From Ensifer sp. WSM1721 (GTDB lineage Bacteria > Pseudomonadota > Alphaproteobacteria > Rhizobiales > Rhizobiaceae): 64,000 bases of DNA. Both the position numbers and the translations under genes were made by a program. The stretch's first letter is position 1, and each line of letters starts with the position of its first letter. The stretch is from the NCBI RefSeq assembly GCF_000513895.2, contig NZ_CP165782.1, positions 1,240,001-1,304,000 on the forward strand, in the 5' to 3' direction. Of the stretch, positions 50,826 to 60,660 are shown piece by piece. The notes beneath the pieces were generated by a model. The model ran no database searches. It worked only from the letters and a program-made list of their open reading frames with translations, and had not been told where the DNA came from.

Positions 50826-51413
50826 TCAGTTCAACGGTATCGCGTTCTTGTCCTTGCCCGCTTGGTAGCTGTCGGACAGATGATCGTAGCGCTCGCGAAT
50901 GCGGGCCTTCCGGGCTGCGAGCCGTTCCTTCGTCTCCGGATCGGCATCTCCGAGAAGCGCCGCGATCGATGCCGATGCCCAGAAGGCATTCTCCCGGGCA
51001 TAGCCACCGGGCTCAAGACGGAAGACTTCCTTGAGGATCTTGAGATCGTGCGGGATCGAGAAGCTGTCGCGCGAATCCTCGTGGCTGAAGAGATAATAAA
51101 AATTGTCGAACCCGGCCCAGGTGATGGCCGAGAGACACATGGAGCAGGGTTCATGCGTCGACAGGAAGATCAGTTCGCGCGTATCGGGCTTGTCGGCGAG
51201 CTCGTAGAAGCGCTTGAGCGTGTGGACCTCGCCGTGCCACAGCGGGTTTGCCGTCTCGTTGTTGGTTTCGGCGAGCACCAGCGAAAGATCGGATTTGCGC
51301 AGGATAGCGGCGCCGAAGACCTTGTTGCCGGCGGCCACGCCCCTCTCGGTGAGCGGCAATATATCGTTCTCGATGACCGTGAGCAGGCGCTCGGCCAGTT
51401 CGCACTGTTTCAT
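50826..51413 (-). CDS. Zinc-dependent cytidine/deoxycytidylate-type deaminase
   Basis: 195 aa from the ATG at 51413; a longer frame upstream is not supported. The zinc-binding motifs are NPLWHGEVHTLKRFYEL (H-x-E) and STHEPCSMCLSAITWAG (P-C-x2-C). This is the nucleoside/nucleotide deaminase family that includes guanine deaminase and tRNA adenosine deaminase. The unusual downstream extension (AGFDNFYYLFSHEDSRDSFS and so on) leaves the substrate open. Its tie to mazG suggests nucleotide-pool cleaning. Confidence 0.8.
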   Translation of the reverse strand: MKQCELAERLLTVIENDILPLTERGVAAGNKVFGAAILRKSDLSLVLAETNNETANPLWHGEVHTLKRFYELADKPDTRELIFLSTHEPCSMCLSAITWAGFDNFYYLFSHEDSRDSFSIPHDLKILKEVFRLEPGGYARENAFWASASIAALLGDADPETKERLAARKARIRERYDHLSDSYQAGKDKNAIPLN

Positions 51414-51637
51414 GTCTGGAGCCTCCGGCTGTCCGCCGGCATTTAACGGAGATCGCGCCAACGGTGCAATGGCCGGACTGCCTATCGGCCTCGGCCTTCG
51501 GAGATATTTGCTCAAAAAGATTGGCTGTCGAGCAAAACAATACGTGACCCTAAAAGCAATGAAATTTCTGTTTCTTCAATTGTCGCCGCCTATAGGGGAT
51601 ATTCGCCGCAGCCTGTAGAAGGAGCCGCCCCCTTAAT

Positions 51638-53083
51638 ATGTCGCAGCAATTGTCTGTTTTCCCGGCATTCTTTCGCGTCGCGCAGAAAAGCGTGGCGGTG
51701 TTCGGCAATGGGGACGAAGCCTTCGCCAAGGTACGGCTGCTTTTGAACACCGAGGCGCATATCGTCGCCTATGCCGATTACCCGGAACCCGCCTTCGCGG
51801 CTTTCCTGAAAACCAATGGCATCGCGACGGTTCGCGAGCCTTTTGCCGCCCACCAGGTGGAAGGTGCGGCTCTTGTCTTCGCTGCGACCGGCCATCCGGC
51901 GGCTGACCGGACGATCGTCGCGGCGGCGCGCGAGCGGAAGATTCCCGCGAACGCTGTCGATCAGCCGGACTATTGCGATTTCCTGACGCCGGCGCTCGTC
52001 AACCGCGCGCCGGTCGCCGTCGCGATCGGCACGGAAGGGGCAGGGCCGGTTCTGGCCCAGATGATCCGTGCGCAGATCGACCAGTTGCTCTCGCCGTCGC
52101 TTGGACTCGTCGCTTCGCTGGCGGCGAATTATCGCGAAGCGGTCGATCGCCTCGTGCCGCGCGGCGTCGCGCGCCGCGTTTTCTGGCGGCGCTTCTTCTC
52201 GGGTCCGGTCGCCGATAATGTCGCCCTCGGCGACTTCGCGTCCGCCCGCCGCGAGGCCTCGCGGCTTCTCAATGAGGCCGAACGCGTTTCCGGGCATGTC
52301 TGGTTGGTCGGTGCCGGTCCTGGCGCCGAAGATTTGCTGACGCTGAGGGCGCAGCGGGTGATGATGGAAGCCGACGCGATCGTCTATGACGCGCTCGTGC
52401 CCCAGGCGATCGTCGACATGGGCCGGCGCGACGCAGAGCGTCTGTCCGTCGGCAAGCGCAAGGGCTGCCATACCAAGTCGCAGGGCGAGATCAACCAATT
52501 GCTGGTGAAGCTTGCCGGCGAAGGCAAGCGCGTCGTTCGGCTGAAATCGGGCGATCCCCTGGTTTTCGGCCGCGCCGGCGAGGAAATGGCCGCGCTGCGC
52601 GAGGCGGGCATCAGTTACGAGATCGTGCCGGGCATCACCTCCGCCTTTGCTGCTGCTGCCGATTTCGAGTTGCCGCTGACGCTTCGCGGCGTCGCGTCTT
52701 CGCTGGTCTTCACGACAGGGCATGATCTTGCTGGCGACGTGCTTCCCGACTGGGCGCGGCTTGCCGTTTCCGGCGCGACGATCGCGGTCTATATGGGGCG
52801 CACCGTGGCTGCTTCGGTCGCTGGCCGCCTCATGGAGGCGGGCCTGCCTCCGGAGACGACCGTGGCCGTAGTCGAGAACGCCAGCCGCGCTGAGCGCCGC
52901 CTGCTGCACGGCACGCTCAAGGATCTGCCGGACCTCGAAGCCCGTACGGAACTCGACGGACCGGTCATGGTGATCATTGGCGACGCGGTTGCCGGCGCCA
53001 ACTTCGGCCGGTCGGAGCCGCTTGCGGCCGGCCGCCGGCAAGCCAGCGACGCCGCGAAGCGCACGGAACGAATTGGGAATTGA
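51638..53083 (+). CDS. cysG: Siroheme synthase
   Basis: 481 aa. The N-terminal third is the dehydrogenase/ferrochelatase domain; its NAD loop reads VAVFGNGDEAFAKVRLL, where GNGDEA replaces the more common GGGxxA. The rest is the uroporphyrinogen-III methyltransferase, with VWLVGAGPGAEDLLTLRAQR, VYDALVPQAIVDMG, VVRLKSGDPLVFGRAGEE and EIVPGITSAFAAAA. It makes siroheme for the sulfite reductase encoded two genes downstream, which fits the operon cysG-DUF2849-cysI-DUF934. Confidence 0.94.
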   Translation: MSQQLSVFPAFFRVAQKSVAVFGNGDEAFAKVRLLLNTEAHIVAYADYPEPAFAAFLKTNGIATVREPFAAHQVEGAALVFAATGHPAADRTIVAAARERKIPANAVDQPDYCDFLTPALVNRAPVAVAIGTEGAGPVLAQMIRAQIDQLLSPSLGLVASLAANYREAVDRLVPRGVARRVFWRRFFSGPVADNVALGDFASARREASRLLNEAERVSGHVWLVGAGPGAEDLLTLRAQRVMMEADAIVYDALVPQAIVDMGRRDAERLSVGKRKGCHTKSQGEINQLLVKLAGEGKRVVRLKSGDPLVFGRAGEEMAALREAGISYEIVPGITSAFAAAADFELPLTLRGVASSLVFTTGHDLAGDVLPDWARLAVSGATIAVYMGRTVAASVAGRLMEAGLPPETTVAVVENASRAERRLLHGTLKDLPDLEARTELDGPVMVIIGDAVAGANFGRSEPLAAGRRQASDAAKRTERIGN

Positions 53084-53093
53084 GGACGACGCA

Positions 53094-53411
53094 ATGGTAG
53101 ACAAGGTTTTGACGGCAAACCGACTGGCGGATGGCATATCCGTCTGGCTCGACGCCTCGGGTAACTGGGTGGAGTCGCTGCAGGATGCTTTCGTCGCGCG
53201 CCATGCGGAGGCCGTTGCTGCACTGGAGGCGACGGGAAAGCGTTCGTTCGATGAGAATAAAGTGGTAGACGTCAACGTTATCGACGTCGAGGAAGTCGAC
53301 GGCACGCTTCGCCCCTTGCGCATGCGCGAACGCATCCGCGCCGACGGGCCGTCTATTCCGTATGCTCCCGGATATCATGGGCTTTCGGGCCCGAAGAATG
53401 TCGCTGCCTAA
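53094..53411 (+). CDS. DUF2849 domain-containing protein
   Basis: 105 aa from the ATG at 53094, ten bases after cysG. The sequence starts VDKVLTANRLADGISVWLDA and includes GNWVESLQDAFVARHAEAVA, features of DUF2849, which is found almost always between siroheme synthase and the sulfite reductase genes in alphaproteobacteria. No cysteine cluster or membrane segment is seen. A helper role for the reductase is likely by position only. The stop is 14 bases ahead of cysI. Confidence 0.85.
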   Translation: MVDKVLTANRLADGISVWLDASGNWVESLQDAFVARHAEAVAALEATGKRSFDENKVVDVNVIDVEEVDGTLRPLRMRERIRADGPSIPYAPGYHGLSGPKNVAA

Positions 53412-53425
53412 GGACCTGAGACCCG

Positions 53426-55099
53426 ATGTACCGTTACGACGAATTCGACCACGCCTTCGTTTCCGCACGCGTCGAGCAGTTCCGCGACCAGGTCCAGCGG
53501 CGGCTCTCCGGCGAACTCGCGGAAGACGCCTTCAAGCCGTTGCGCCTGATGAACGGCGTCTATCTGCAGCTTCATGCCTATATGCTTCGCGTCGCCATTC
53601 CGTATGGCACGCTTTCGAGCCGCCAGATGCGCATGCTGGCGCACATCGCCCGCAAATACGACCGCGGCTACGGGCATTTCACCACGCGCCAGAACATCCA
53701 GTACAACTGGCCGCGCCTTTCCGACACGCCGGATATCCTCAGCGAATTGGCAAGCGTGGAAATGCATGCGCTGCAGACCTCGGGCAATTGCATTCGCAAC
53801 GTGACCGCGGATCACTTCGCCGGCGCCGCTGCCGATGAAGTCGCCGATCCGCGTCCCTATGCGGAAATCCTCAGGCAATGGTCGAGCGTCCATCCGGAAT
53901 TTTCGTTCCTGCCGCGCAAGTTCAAGATTGCCGTGACCGGCGCCGAGCGCGACCGCGCCGCGATCCAGGTGCATGACATCGGCCTGCACCTGAAGAAGGA
54001 CGAGAACGGCAGACTCGGCTTTGCCGTCTATGTCGGGGGCGGGCAGGGCCGTACCCCGATGATCGCCAAGAAGATCCGCGACTTCCTGCCGGAAGAGGAT
54101 CTGCTGTCCTACACGACGGCGATCATGCGCGTTTACAACCTCTATGGCCGCCGCGACAATAAATACAAGGCGCGCATCAAGATCCTCGTGCACGAGACCG
54201 GTGCGGAAGAGCTGGCGCGCCAGGTCGAAGCCGAATTCGCCAATTTGAAGGACACGGAGCTGAAGCTGCCGGATGCCGACATCCAGGCGATCGCCGCCTA
54301 TTTCGCGCCTGCGGCGCTCCCGAACCGTCCGGAAGGCTGGGGTAATCTCGCCCGATGGAAGAAGGCCGATCCGGATTTCGCCCGCTGGGTGCATCAGAAC
54401 GTTCAGCCGCACAAGCATCCTGACTACGGCATGGTGACGATCTCCCTGAAGCCGATCGGCGGTATTCCGGGCGACGCGAGTCACGAACAGATGGATGTGG
54501 TCGCCGATATCGCCGAGGAATACGCCTTCGACGAAATCCGCGTCAGCCACGAGCAGAACTTGATCCTGCCGCATGTGGCGCTTGCCGATCTGGAGCCCGT
54601 CTACCGTGCGCTGGTCGCGGCCGGTCTCGCGACGGCCAATGCCGGGCTGATCACCGATATCATCGCCTGTCCCGGGCTCGACTACTGCGCGCTCGCCAAT
54701 GCGCGCTCGATCCCGGTCGCGCAGGAGATTTCGAGCCGTTTCGGTTCGCCCGAACGGCAGGCCGAGATCGGTGAGCTAAAAATAAAGATCTCCGGTTGCA
54801 TCAATGCATGCGGGCATCACCACGTCGGCCATATCGGCCTTCTGGGCGTTGAGAAGAAGGGCGAGGAGCTTTATCAGATCACGCTTGGTGGTTCCGGCGA
54901 CGAGAACACGTCGATCGGCGAGATCATCGGTCGCGGCTTCGAGCCGGAGAAGGTGACGGACGCGGTGGAGACGATCGTCAACACCTACCTCGGCTTGCGC
55001 CGGGATAAGTCGGAAACCTTCCTCGACGCCTACCGTCGGGTGGGGCCGCAGCCTTTCAAGGATGCGCTCTATGGCGGCGGCGCCCAGGCAGCCGCTTGA
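53426..55099 (+). CDS. cysI: Sulfite (or nitrite) reductase, siroheme-[4Fe-4S] subunit
   Basis: 557 aa. The cluster-binding cysteines are Cys415 and Cys421 in IACPGLDYCAL, and Cys458 and Cys462 in ISGCINACGHHHVGH (C-x5-C-x36-C-x3-C). The second bridges the cluster to siroheme. Anion-binding residues lie in GYGHFTTRQNIQYNWPRL and SGNCIRNVTADHFAG. I prefer sulfite over nitrite because the gene lies with cysG, DUF2849 and DUF934. Electrons may come from ferredoxin, for which the nearby FNR homologue at 55761 is a candidate supplier. Confidence 0.92.
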   Translation: MYRYDEFDHAFVSARVEQFRDQVQRRLSGELAEDAFKPLRLMNGVYLQLHAYMLRVAIPYGTLSSRQMRMLAHIARKYDRGYGHFTTRQNIQYNWPRLSDTPDILSELASVEMHALQTSGNCIRNVTADHFAGAAADEVADPRPYAEILRQWSSVHPEFSFLPRKFKIAVTGAERDRAAIQVHDIGLHLKKDENGRLGFAVYVGGGQGRTPMIAKKIRDFLPEEDLLSYTTAIMRVYNLYGRRDNKYKARIKILVHETGAEELARQVEAEFANLKDTELKLPDADIQAIAAYFAPAALPNRPEGWGNLARWKKADPDFARWVHQNVQPHKHPDYGMVTISLKPIGGIPGDASHEQMDVVADIAEEYAFDEIRVSHEQNLILPHVALADLEPVYRALVAAGLATANAGLITDIIACPGLDYCALANARSIPVAQEISSRFGSPERQAEIGELKIKISGCINACGHHHVGHIGLLGVEKKGEELYQITLGGSGDENTSIGEIIGRGFEPEKVTDAVETIVNTYLGLRRDKSETFLDAYRRVGPQPFKDALYGGGAQAAA

Positions 55100-55116
55100 A
55101 GCAGGGATAAAAGCAG

Positions 55117-55617
55117 ATGACGAAAATCTGGAAAGAAACCGGCTTCGTGAGCGATGATCCCTGGATCGTTGAGACCGAGGAGACCAAGGCCGGATCGAAT
55201 GAGAAGGCGATACTGGGTCTCGGTCCGTTCCTGGAAGCGGTTGCCGCGGGCGATGCCTCCGGCCTGGGCGTATTGATCGCGCCGGCCGACGACGTGACGC
55301 GTCTCGCACCCCATCTCCATCGGCTCGCGCTGGTGGCCGTCGCGTTTCCGGCCTTCAACGACGGCAGGGCCTTCAGTCACGCTTCGCTGCTGCGCACGCG
55401 GCTTGGCTTCAAGGGCGAGATCCGTGCCGTCGGTGACGTGCTGATCGATCAGATCCCGCTGATGCTGCGTTGCGGGATCGACAGCTTCGCCGTGACGAAC
55501 GCCACGGCGATCAGGCGGCTCTCGGAAGGGCGGCTGCCAGGCATAGCCAACCATTATCAGCCGACGGCGAAACCGTCTGCCGACACGAATTCCTATAGCT
55601 GGCGCCGCGTCTCGTGA
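55117..55617 (+). CDS. DUF934 domain-containing protein
   Basis: 166 aa, 17 bases after cysI. The family is recognised from the mid-protein LGVLIAPADDVTRLAPHLHR, then LALVAVAFPAFNDGRAFSHA, and SLLRTRLGFKGEIRAVGDVL; RCGIDSFAV follows. DUF934 genes accompany cysI in many proteobacteria and are assumed to assist sulfite reduction, by unknown means. It is the last gene of this operon. Confidence 0.87.
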   Translation: MTKIWKETGFVSDDPWIVETEETKAGSNEKAILGLGPFLEAVAAGDASGLGVLIAPADDVTRLAPHLHRLALVAVAFPAFNDGRAFSHASLLRTRLGFKGEIRAVGDVLIDQIPLMLRCGIDSFAVTNATAIRRLSEGRLPGIANHYQPTAKPSADTNSYSWRRVS

Positions 55618-55760
55618 AAGATGCGGGCCGCGACAGTGTGAAGCAAGCCGAAATCCTCGAAAGCGACTATATTTGGAAGGGAATTCCTTTCAATTTGCCA
55701 AAGCTTGGAATATCCGCTCGTACTTGATAAAAAGCCTCACCATTAAGGACTGAAGCCACG

Positions 55761-56573
55761 ATGAATGCGCCGGCAAAAAAGGAAGATTTCGCGGTACAGG
55801 CACCGGCAGGTGTCTTCGTCGAAACGGTTACGAGTGTCGAACACTACACGGACCGGCTCTTCCGCTTCCGCATGACGCGCCCGCAGGAGTTTCGCTTCCG
55901 CTCCGGCGAGTTTGCGATGATCGGCCTGATGGTTGGCAACAAGCCCATCTATCGCGCCTATTCGGTCGCGAGCCCGGCTTGGGATGAGGAACTCGAGTTC
56001 TTCTCGATCAAGGTGCCCGACGGTCCGCTGACTTCGCATCTGCAGGCGATCAAGCCGGGCGACCAGGTGCTGATGCGCAAGAAGCCGACCGGCACGCTCG
56101 TGCTCGACGCGCTCGTACCGGGCCGCAGACTCTACATGTTCTCGACCGGCACCGGCATTGCCCCCTTCGCGAGCCTCATCCGCGACCCGGAGACCTATGA
56201 GAAGTTCGAGGAGGTCATCCTCACCCATACCTGCCGCGACGTGGCGGAATTGAAGTACGGCTTCGACCTCGTCGAGGAAATCCGAAACCACGAGTTCCTG
56301 AACGAGATCGTCGGCGATAAGCTCCGGCACTATGCGACGGTGACGCGCGAGGAATACCCCTTCAAGGGCCGGATCACCGACCTGATGACGAACGGCAAGT
56401 TCTTCGCCGATCTCGGCCTGCCACCGCTCGATCCGGCGATCGACCGCGGCATGATCTGCGGCTCGACGGCGATGCTGAAGGACACCAAAGAAATCCTCGA
56501 AGCTGCCGGTCTGACGGAAGGCGCCAACAACAAGCCGGCCGAATTCGTCATCGAGCGCGCATTCGTCGGCTGA
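55761..56573 (+). CDS. fpr: Ferredoxin-NADP reductase
   Basis: 270 aa. The FAD site has FRFRSGEFAMIGLMVGNKPI, and YRAYSVASPAWDEELEFFSI with the R-x-Y-S signature. The NADP domain has LYMFSTGTGIAPFASLIRDP and a CGSTAMLKDTKEILE motif with GST. The C-terminus ends in AFVG, a form typical of bacterial subclass I enzymes. It exchanges electrons between NADPH and ferredoxin or flavodoxin. A 143-base gap from DUF934 implies its own promoter; within it is the palindromic GGAATTCC flanked by matching purine/pyrimidine tracts. Confidence 0.93.
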   Translation: MNAPAKKEDFAVQAPAGVFVETVTSVEHYTDRLFRFRMTRPQEFRFRSGEFAMIGLMVGNKPIYRAYSVASPAWDEELEFFSIKVPDGPLTSHLQAIKPGDQVLMRKKPTGTLVLDALVPGRRLYMFSTGTGIAPFASLIRDPETYEKFEEVILTHTCRDVAELKYGFDLVEEIRNHEFLNEIVGDKLRHYATVTREEYPFKGRITDLMTNGKFFADLGLPPLDPAIDRGMICGSTAMLKDTKEILEAAGLTEGANNKPAEFVIERAFVG

Positions 56574-56609
56574 ACCAACTGGCCGGTCTGAAATTATGAA
56601 GATCGTTGA

Positions 56610-56643
56610 AGGGGCATGCTCGCTGACGGGTGTGCCTCTTTTT
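56610..56643 (+). terminator. Terminator after fpr
   Basis: AGGGGCATGC pairs with GTGTGCCTCT (10 bp including three G-U pairs) and is followed by five T residues. It begins about 35 bases after the fpr stop. Confidence 0.65.
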
Positions 56644-56698
56644 CACAGGGGGAACTGCTGACGGCTATCAGCCTGCTCAGCGGGCGATGCAAGCTTCT

Positions 56699-57316
56699 TC
56701 AAACCTCCGCCAGGTAGTCCATCAACTGCGACATTGCCGCGGCGGCGGCGAAGCCATCCGCCGCTTCGATGGAGCGCATCACCTCGACATGCCGTTCGAC
56801 CGAAGCCTCCATCTTCTCCGGCGAGGCGGACGCGTACCAGATGCGGCGCGCGTGCGTCTGCAGCGGCGCCAGCGCGGCCGTCAGGAAACGGTTGGGGCAG
56901 GCCTCTTCCATCACCTCGTCGAACATCTTGTCCGCGACGAGGAAGCCCTCGAGATCGCTCTCGTCCGCGCAGTCCATCATTTGCCGGGCGCAGGCCCTCA
57001 TGGCCTCCCGCGCCTCGGCGTTTGCGTGCTCTGCCACGAGGGCGGCCGCGAGCGGCTCCAGTTGCCGCCGCGTCTGCATCACCTCGACCCGATCACCGGG
57101 ACGGATCGTCGTGATCTGCAGGCCCACGCGCGCGCGGATTTCGATCAGCCCCTGCCAGGCGAGCTTCTGGATCGCCTCGCGGACGGGTGTTCGCCCGAAA
57201 TTGGCAAGCTCAAGGAGTTGGCGCTCTGTGACGAGCGTTCCGGGTTTCAGTTTCAAGGTGACGATAAGCCGCTCGAGCGCGAGGTAGGCGAGATGAGCTT
57301 GGGACCTGTTGTGCAT
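56699..57316 (-). CDS. GntR-family regulator with FCD ligand domain
   Basis: 205 aa from the ATG at 57316. An in-frame ATG at 57406 would add 30 unstructured residues and place the operator-like palindrome inside the gene, so it is less likely. The winged helix is HLAYLALERLIVTLKLKPGT and LLELANFGRTPVREAIQKLA followed by QGLIEIRARVGLQI. The FCD domain covers VEVMQTRRQLEPLAAALVAE to the end, with metal-binding His in ERHVEVMRSIEAAD. It is a FadR-type repressor responding to an organic acid or amino acid. The target is not certain; the aap genes lie directly upstream on the same strand. Confidence 0.86.
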   Translation of the reverse strand: MHNRSQAHLAYLALERLIVTLKLKPGTLVTERQLLELANFGRTPVREAIQKLAWQGLIEIRARVGLQITTIRPGDRVEVMQTRRQLEPLAAALVAEHANAEAREAMRACARQMMDCADESDLEGFLVADKMFDEVMEEACPNRFLTAALAPLQTHARRIWYASASPEKMEASVERHVEVMRSIEAADGFAAAAAMSQLMDYLAEV

Positions 57317-57323
57317 AAGGATT

Positions 57324-57356
57324 GTGCCGGATGCTGATATATCAGAAATTGGCACA
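57324..57356 (-). promoter_or_regulatory. Candidate autoregulatory operator of the GntR gene
   Basis: CTGATATATCAG (57334-57345) is a perfect 12-base palindrome. It is enclosed by a second inverted repeat, TGTGCC at 57324-57329 and GGCACA at 57351-57356. It lies 8-40 bases ahead of the chosen start, the usual place for GntR/FCD self-repression. The arrangement also argues for the start at 57316. Confidence 0.6.
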
Positions 57357-57444
57357 GTTTCCGAATACGAGCAAGCAAGCCTGAAGCCGGCGACGGAGCC
57401 GGACATGCGGGCGACGACGCTTCCGCAACCGACAGAGGCATAAA

Positions 57445-57472
57445 AGGAAAGGCCCGCCTTTGGAGGCGGGCC
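57445..57472 (-). terminator. Terminator of the aap operon
   Basis: A perfect 9-bp stem (GGCCCGCCT / AGGCGGGCC) with a TTGG loop. On the minus strand it is followed by TTTCCTTTTA, a fair T tract, and it is 25 bases beyond the aapP stop. Confidence 0.8.
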
Positions 57473-57496
57473 GTTTTCATTCTGCGACGCTTCGCA

Positions 57497-58273
57497 TTAG
57501 TGCAGGATCTGGCTCAGGAACAGCTTCGTGCGCTCATGCTGAGGATTGTCGAAGAATTCGGCCGGCGAATTCTGTTCGACGATCTGACCCTGATCCATGA
57601 AGATCACCCGGTTGGCGACCTGGCGGGCGAAACCCATTTCGTGGGTGACGCACAGCATCGTCATGCCTTCTTCGGCGAGGCCGACCATTGTGTCGAGCAC
57701 TTCCTTGATCATTTCGGGGTCGAGGGCGGAAGTCGGCTCGTCGAAAAGCATGATCTTCGGATTCATGCAGAGCGAACGGGCAATCGCCACGCGCTGCTGC
57801 TGGCCGCCTGAAAGCTGACCCGGATATTTGTGGGCCTGCTCGGGAATCTTGACGCGCTTCAGGAAATGCATGGCGACTTCCTCGGCCTGCTTCTTCGGCA
57901 TCTTGCGCACCCAGATCGGGGCAAGCGTGCAGTTTTCCAGGATCGTCAGATGCGGGAAGAGGTTGAAGTGCTGGAAGACCATGCCGACTTCGCGGCGCAC
58001 TTCGTCGATCTTCTTCAGGTCGTTGGTGAGCTCGATGCCGTCGACGACGATCTTGCCCTTCTGGTGCTCCTCGAGCCGATTGATGCAGCGGATCATCGTC
58101 GACTTGCCGGAGCCCGACGGCCCGGCAATGACGATGCGCTCGCCGCGCATCACCCTGAGATTGATGTCTCGCAGCACATGGAAATCACCATACCATTTGT
58201 TCATGTTGGTGATGTCGATCGCTACATCCGTCGTCGAGACGGTCATCTTTGAAGCAGTGGCAGCGTTTGCCAT
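57497..58273 (-). CDS. aapP: General L-amino-acid ABC transporter, ATP-binding protein
   Basis: 258 aa from the ATG at 58273. Walker A is GPSGSGKST at residues 51-59, the Q-loop [15 protein letters not shown], the ABC signature [15 protein letters not shown], Walker [15 protein letters not shown] and the switch His in [10 protein letters not shown]. It powers broad uptake of L-amino acids and, in Rhizobium, influences their efflux. It is the last gene of aapJQMP, 17 bases after aapM. Confidence 0.95.
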   Translation of the reverse strand: MANAATASKMTVSTTDVAIDITNMNKWYGDFHVLRDINLRVMRGERIVIAGPSGSGKSTMIRCINRLEEHQKGKIVVDGIELTNDLKKIDEVRREVGMVFQHFNLFPHLTILENCTLAPIWVRKMPKKQAEEVAMHFLKRVKIPEQAHKYPGQLSGGQQQRVAIARSLCMNPKIMLFDEPTSALDPEMIKEVLDTMVGLAEEGMTMLCVTHEMGFARQVANRVIFMDQGQIVEQNSPAEFFDNPQHERTKLFLSQILH

Positions 58274-58290
58274 GTATGTTTTTCCCCTTT

Positions 58291-59445
58291 TTATCGTTGG
58301 CTCTTGTCGAGCAGGCGTTCCATGAAGCCTGAATAGCGCGACATGCCGAAGCAGAAAAGCCAGAATATAAAGCCTGCGAAAATGAGACCGGTCACCGGCG
58401 TAACGGCGGAAGCCCAGTTCGCGTCGGTGAAGTTCAAGCGAACGATGCCGAGCAGATCGAACATCCCGATGATCGAGACGAGCGACGTGTCCTTGAACAG
58501 GCCGATGAAGGTGTTGACGATGCCCGGGATCACCAGCTTCAGCGCCTGCGGCAGGATGATGAGATTCATCTTTTGCCAATAGCTGAGGCCTAGCGAATCG
58601 GCGCCTTCATACTGGCCCTTCGGGATCGCCTGCAGGCCACCGCGTACCACTTCCGCCATGTAGGCCGACGCGAAGAGCGACACGCCGATGAGCGCACGCA
58701 GGAACTTATCGAAGGTGACCCCCTGCGGCAGGAACAGCGGCAACATGACGCTGGCCATGAACAGAACCGTGATCAGCGGGACGCCGCGCACCACTTCGAT
58801 GAAGACCGTGCAGAGCATCTTGATCACTGGCATGTTCGACCGCCGCCCGAGCGCCAGCAGGATACCGAGCGGCAACGAGACCGCGATGCCGACAAACGAC
58901 AGGGCGAGGGTGACCATGAGGCCGCCCCAGAGCGCCGTCTCGACATAGGTGAGGCCGAACCAGCCGCCGGGGAGAAGGATTACCGCGATGATCGGCAGGA
59001 CGGCCAGCAGCAGAACCGCATTCAACCCCTTATAGGGCACCTTGGGGATCAGCATCGGCACCAGGAACAGGACGAAAAGGATGCCGACGAGGGCGGGGCG
59101 CCACCGTTCCTCGGGCGGATAGCGGCCGAAGATAAACTGGTCGAACTTCGCGTTGACGAAAGCCCAGCAGGCGCCGCTCCAGCCGTCCGGCTGCGAACCG
59201 CCCTGCGCGATCGTGGCGCAGACGCCGCGACCGCCACCCGTCCAGGCAGCGTCGATGAACAGCCACTGGATCACCGGCGGAACCAGCCAGGCCAAAACGA
59301 GCAGGCTGATGATGGTCAGCACCGTGTCCTGTGGTGTGGCGAAGAGATTCTTCCGCAGCCAGAAGACGATGCCGCTTTCCAGCGCCGGAGCAGGTGAGGC
59401 TTCGATCATCGAAGCACGAACGAAATTTGCCTGATGCGTGCTCAT
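58291..59445 (-). CDS. aapM: General L-amino-acid ABC transporter, permease AapM
   Basis: 384 aa. Multiple membrane helices, beginning [20 protein letters not shown] and later [20 protein letters not shown]. The ABC permease (HisMQ type) domain contains [22 protein letters not shown] helices and the EAA loop with [39 protein letters not shown]. Long extra N-terminal helices are typical of AapM. It begins 4 bases after aapQ and pairs with it to form the membrane channel. Confidence 0.95.
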   Translation of the reverse strand: MSTHQANFVRASMIEASPAPALESGIVFWLRKNLFATPQDTVLTIISLLVLAWLVPPVIQWLFIDAAWTGGGRGVCATIAQGGSQPDGWSGACWAFVNAKFDQFIFGRYPPEERWRPALVGILFVLFLVPMLIPKVPYKGLNAVLLLAVLPIIAVILLPGGWFGLTYVETALWGGLMVTLALSFVGIAVSLPLGILLALGRRSNMPVIKMLCTVFIEVVRGVPLITVLFMASVMLPLFLPQGVTFDKFLRALIGVSLFASAYMAEVVRGGLQAIPKGQYEGADSLGLSYWQKMNLIILPQALKLVIPGIVNTFIGLFKDTSLVSIIGMFDLLGIVRLNFTDANWASAVTPVTGLIFAGFIFWLFCFGMSRYSGFMERLLDKSQR

Positions 59446-59449
59446 GATC

Positions 59450-60643
59450 TCACCTCTCCACCAGCGCCATGCGAGCGTTATACCAGTTCATGAACAGCGA
59501 CGTCGCAAGGCTCAAGCTCAGATAGACAATGAGCCAGATGCTGACGACTTCGATCGACTGTCCGGTCTGGTTGAGGATCGTGCCGCCGACGGCGACGAGA
59601 TCCGCATAGCCGACGGCGACGGCTAGAGAAGAGTTCTTGGTGAGGTTGAGGTACTGGCTGGTCAATGGCGGGATGATGATGCGCATTGCCTGCGGCACGA
59701 CGACCAGACGAGTCGTGAGCCTTGGGCGTATTCCGAGTGCGTGAGCTGCCTCCGTCTGTCCCTTGGAGATCCCCCTGATGCCGGCCCGGACAATCTCTGC
59801 GATGAAGGCCGCAGTGTAGAAGGAAAGGGCGAGGAAGAGCGACATGAATTCGGGTCCGACGACCGAGCCGCCCGTCAGGTTGAACTTGCCTGCGATCGGA
59901 ACGTCGAAAGTCAGTGGAGCGCCGGTCGCGAGGAAGGTAATCAGCGGCAAGCCGATAAGCAAGCCAAGCACGGCCCACAATACGGGAGGCCGCTGACCGG
60001 TCGCCTCCTGCCGTTGCCGGGCATAGCGGGCGAAGGCGAAGCTCGCGATGACGCCGATGATGATGGCGAACAGTGTGTATTGCGCCCCCTCTCCGAAGAG
60101 CGGCCTTGGGAAGGCGACGCCACGATTGCTTACATAAATATCGAGGGGGAGGGCGAGCGCGTCGCGCGCCTGCGGCAGGATCGCCAGAACGCCGCTGTAC
60201 CAGAAGAAGATGACCAGCAGCGGCGGAATGTTGCGGAACACCTCGACATAGGCGAGCGACAGCTTGGCAATAATCCAGTTGTGCGACAGACGTCCGATGC
60301 CGACGATGAAGCCGATGATAGTTGCCGTGATGATACCCGTGATCGCCACCAACAGTGTATTGACGAAACCGACAACCAGAGCGCGGCCGTATGAAGAATC
60401 GCTGGTGAAGGCGATCAGTGACTGTCCGAGGTCGAAACCCGCACGGCTGTTCAGGAAGCCGTATCCGGACGCGATATTCGCGCGCCTCAGATTCTCGACC
60501 GTGTTGTCGACGATCCAGTAAATGAGGACCGCGAGAATGATGATGGTGATTGCCTGGTAGAATATTCCGCGTACCTGAGGATCATTGATGATCGATCCAG
60601 AGGATTTCCTCTTCTCAGGCGCGTCTGTAACGCCAATGGCCAT
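59450..60643 (-). CDS. aapQ: General L-amino-acid ABC transporter, permease AapQ
   Basis: 397 aa. Helices include [40 protein letters not shown] and [18 protein letters not shown]. The EAA loop reads [20 protein letters not shown] followed by [20 protein letters not shown], and the conserved [20 protein letters not shown] segment (here [20 protein letters not shown]) is typical of the AapQ/BztB type. It follows aapJ after about 90 bases containing two hairpins. Confidence 0.95.
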   Translation of the reverse strand: MAIGVTDAPEKRKSSGSIINDPQVRGIFYQAITIIILAVLIYWIVDNTVENLRRANIASGYGFLNSRAGFDLGQSLIAFTSDSSYGRALVVGFVNTLLVAITGIITATIIGFIVGIGRLSHNWIIAKLSLAYVEVFRNIPPLLVIFFWYSGVLAILPQARDALALPLDIYVSNRGVAFPRPLFGEGAQYTLFAIIIGVIASFAFARYARQRQEATGQRPPVLWAVLGLLIGLPLITFLATGAPLTFDVPIAGKFNLTGGSVVGPEFMSLFLALSFYTAAFIAEIVRAGIRGISKGQTEAAHALGIRPRLTTRLVVVPQAMRIIIPPLTSQYLNLTKNSSLAVAVGYADLVAVGGTILNQTGQSIEVVSIWLIVYLSLSLATSLFMNWYNARMALVER

Positions 60644-60660
60644 ATAATGCCTCTTTCCCC

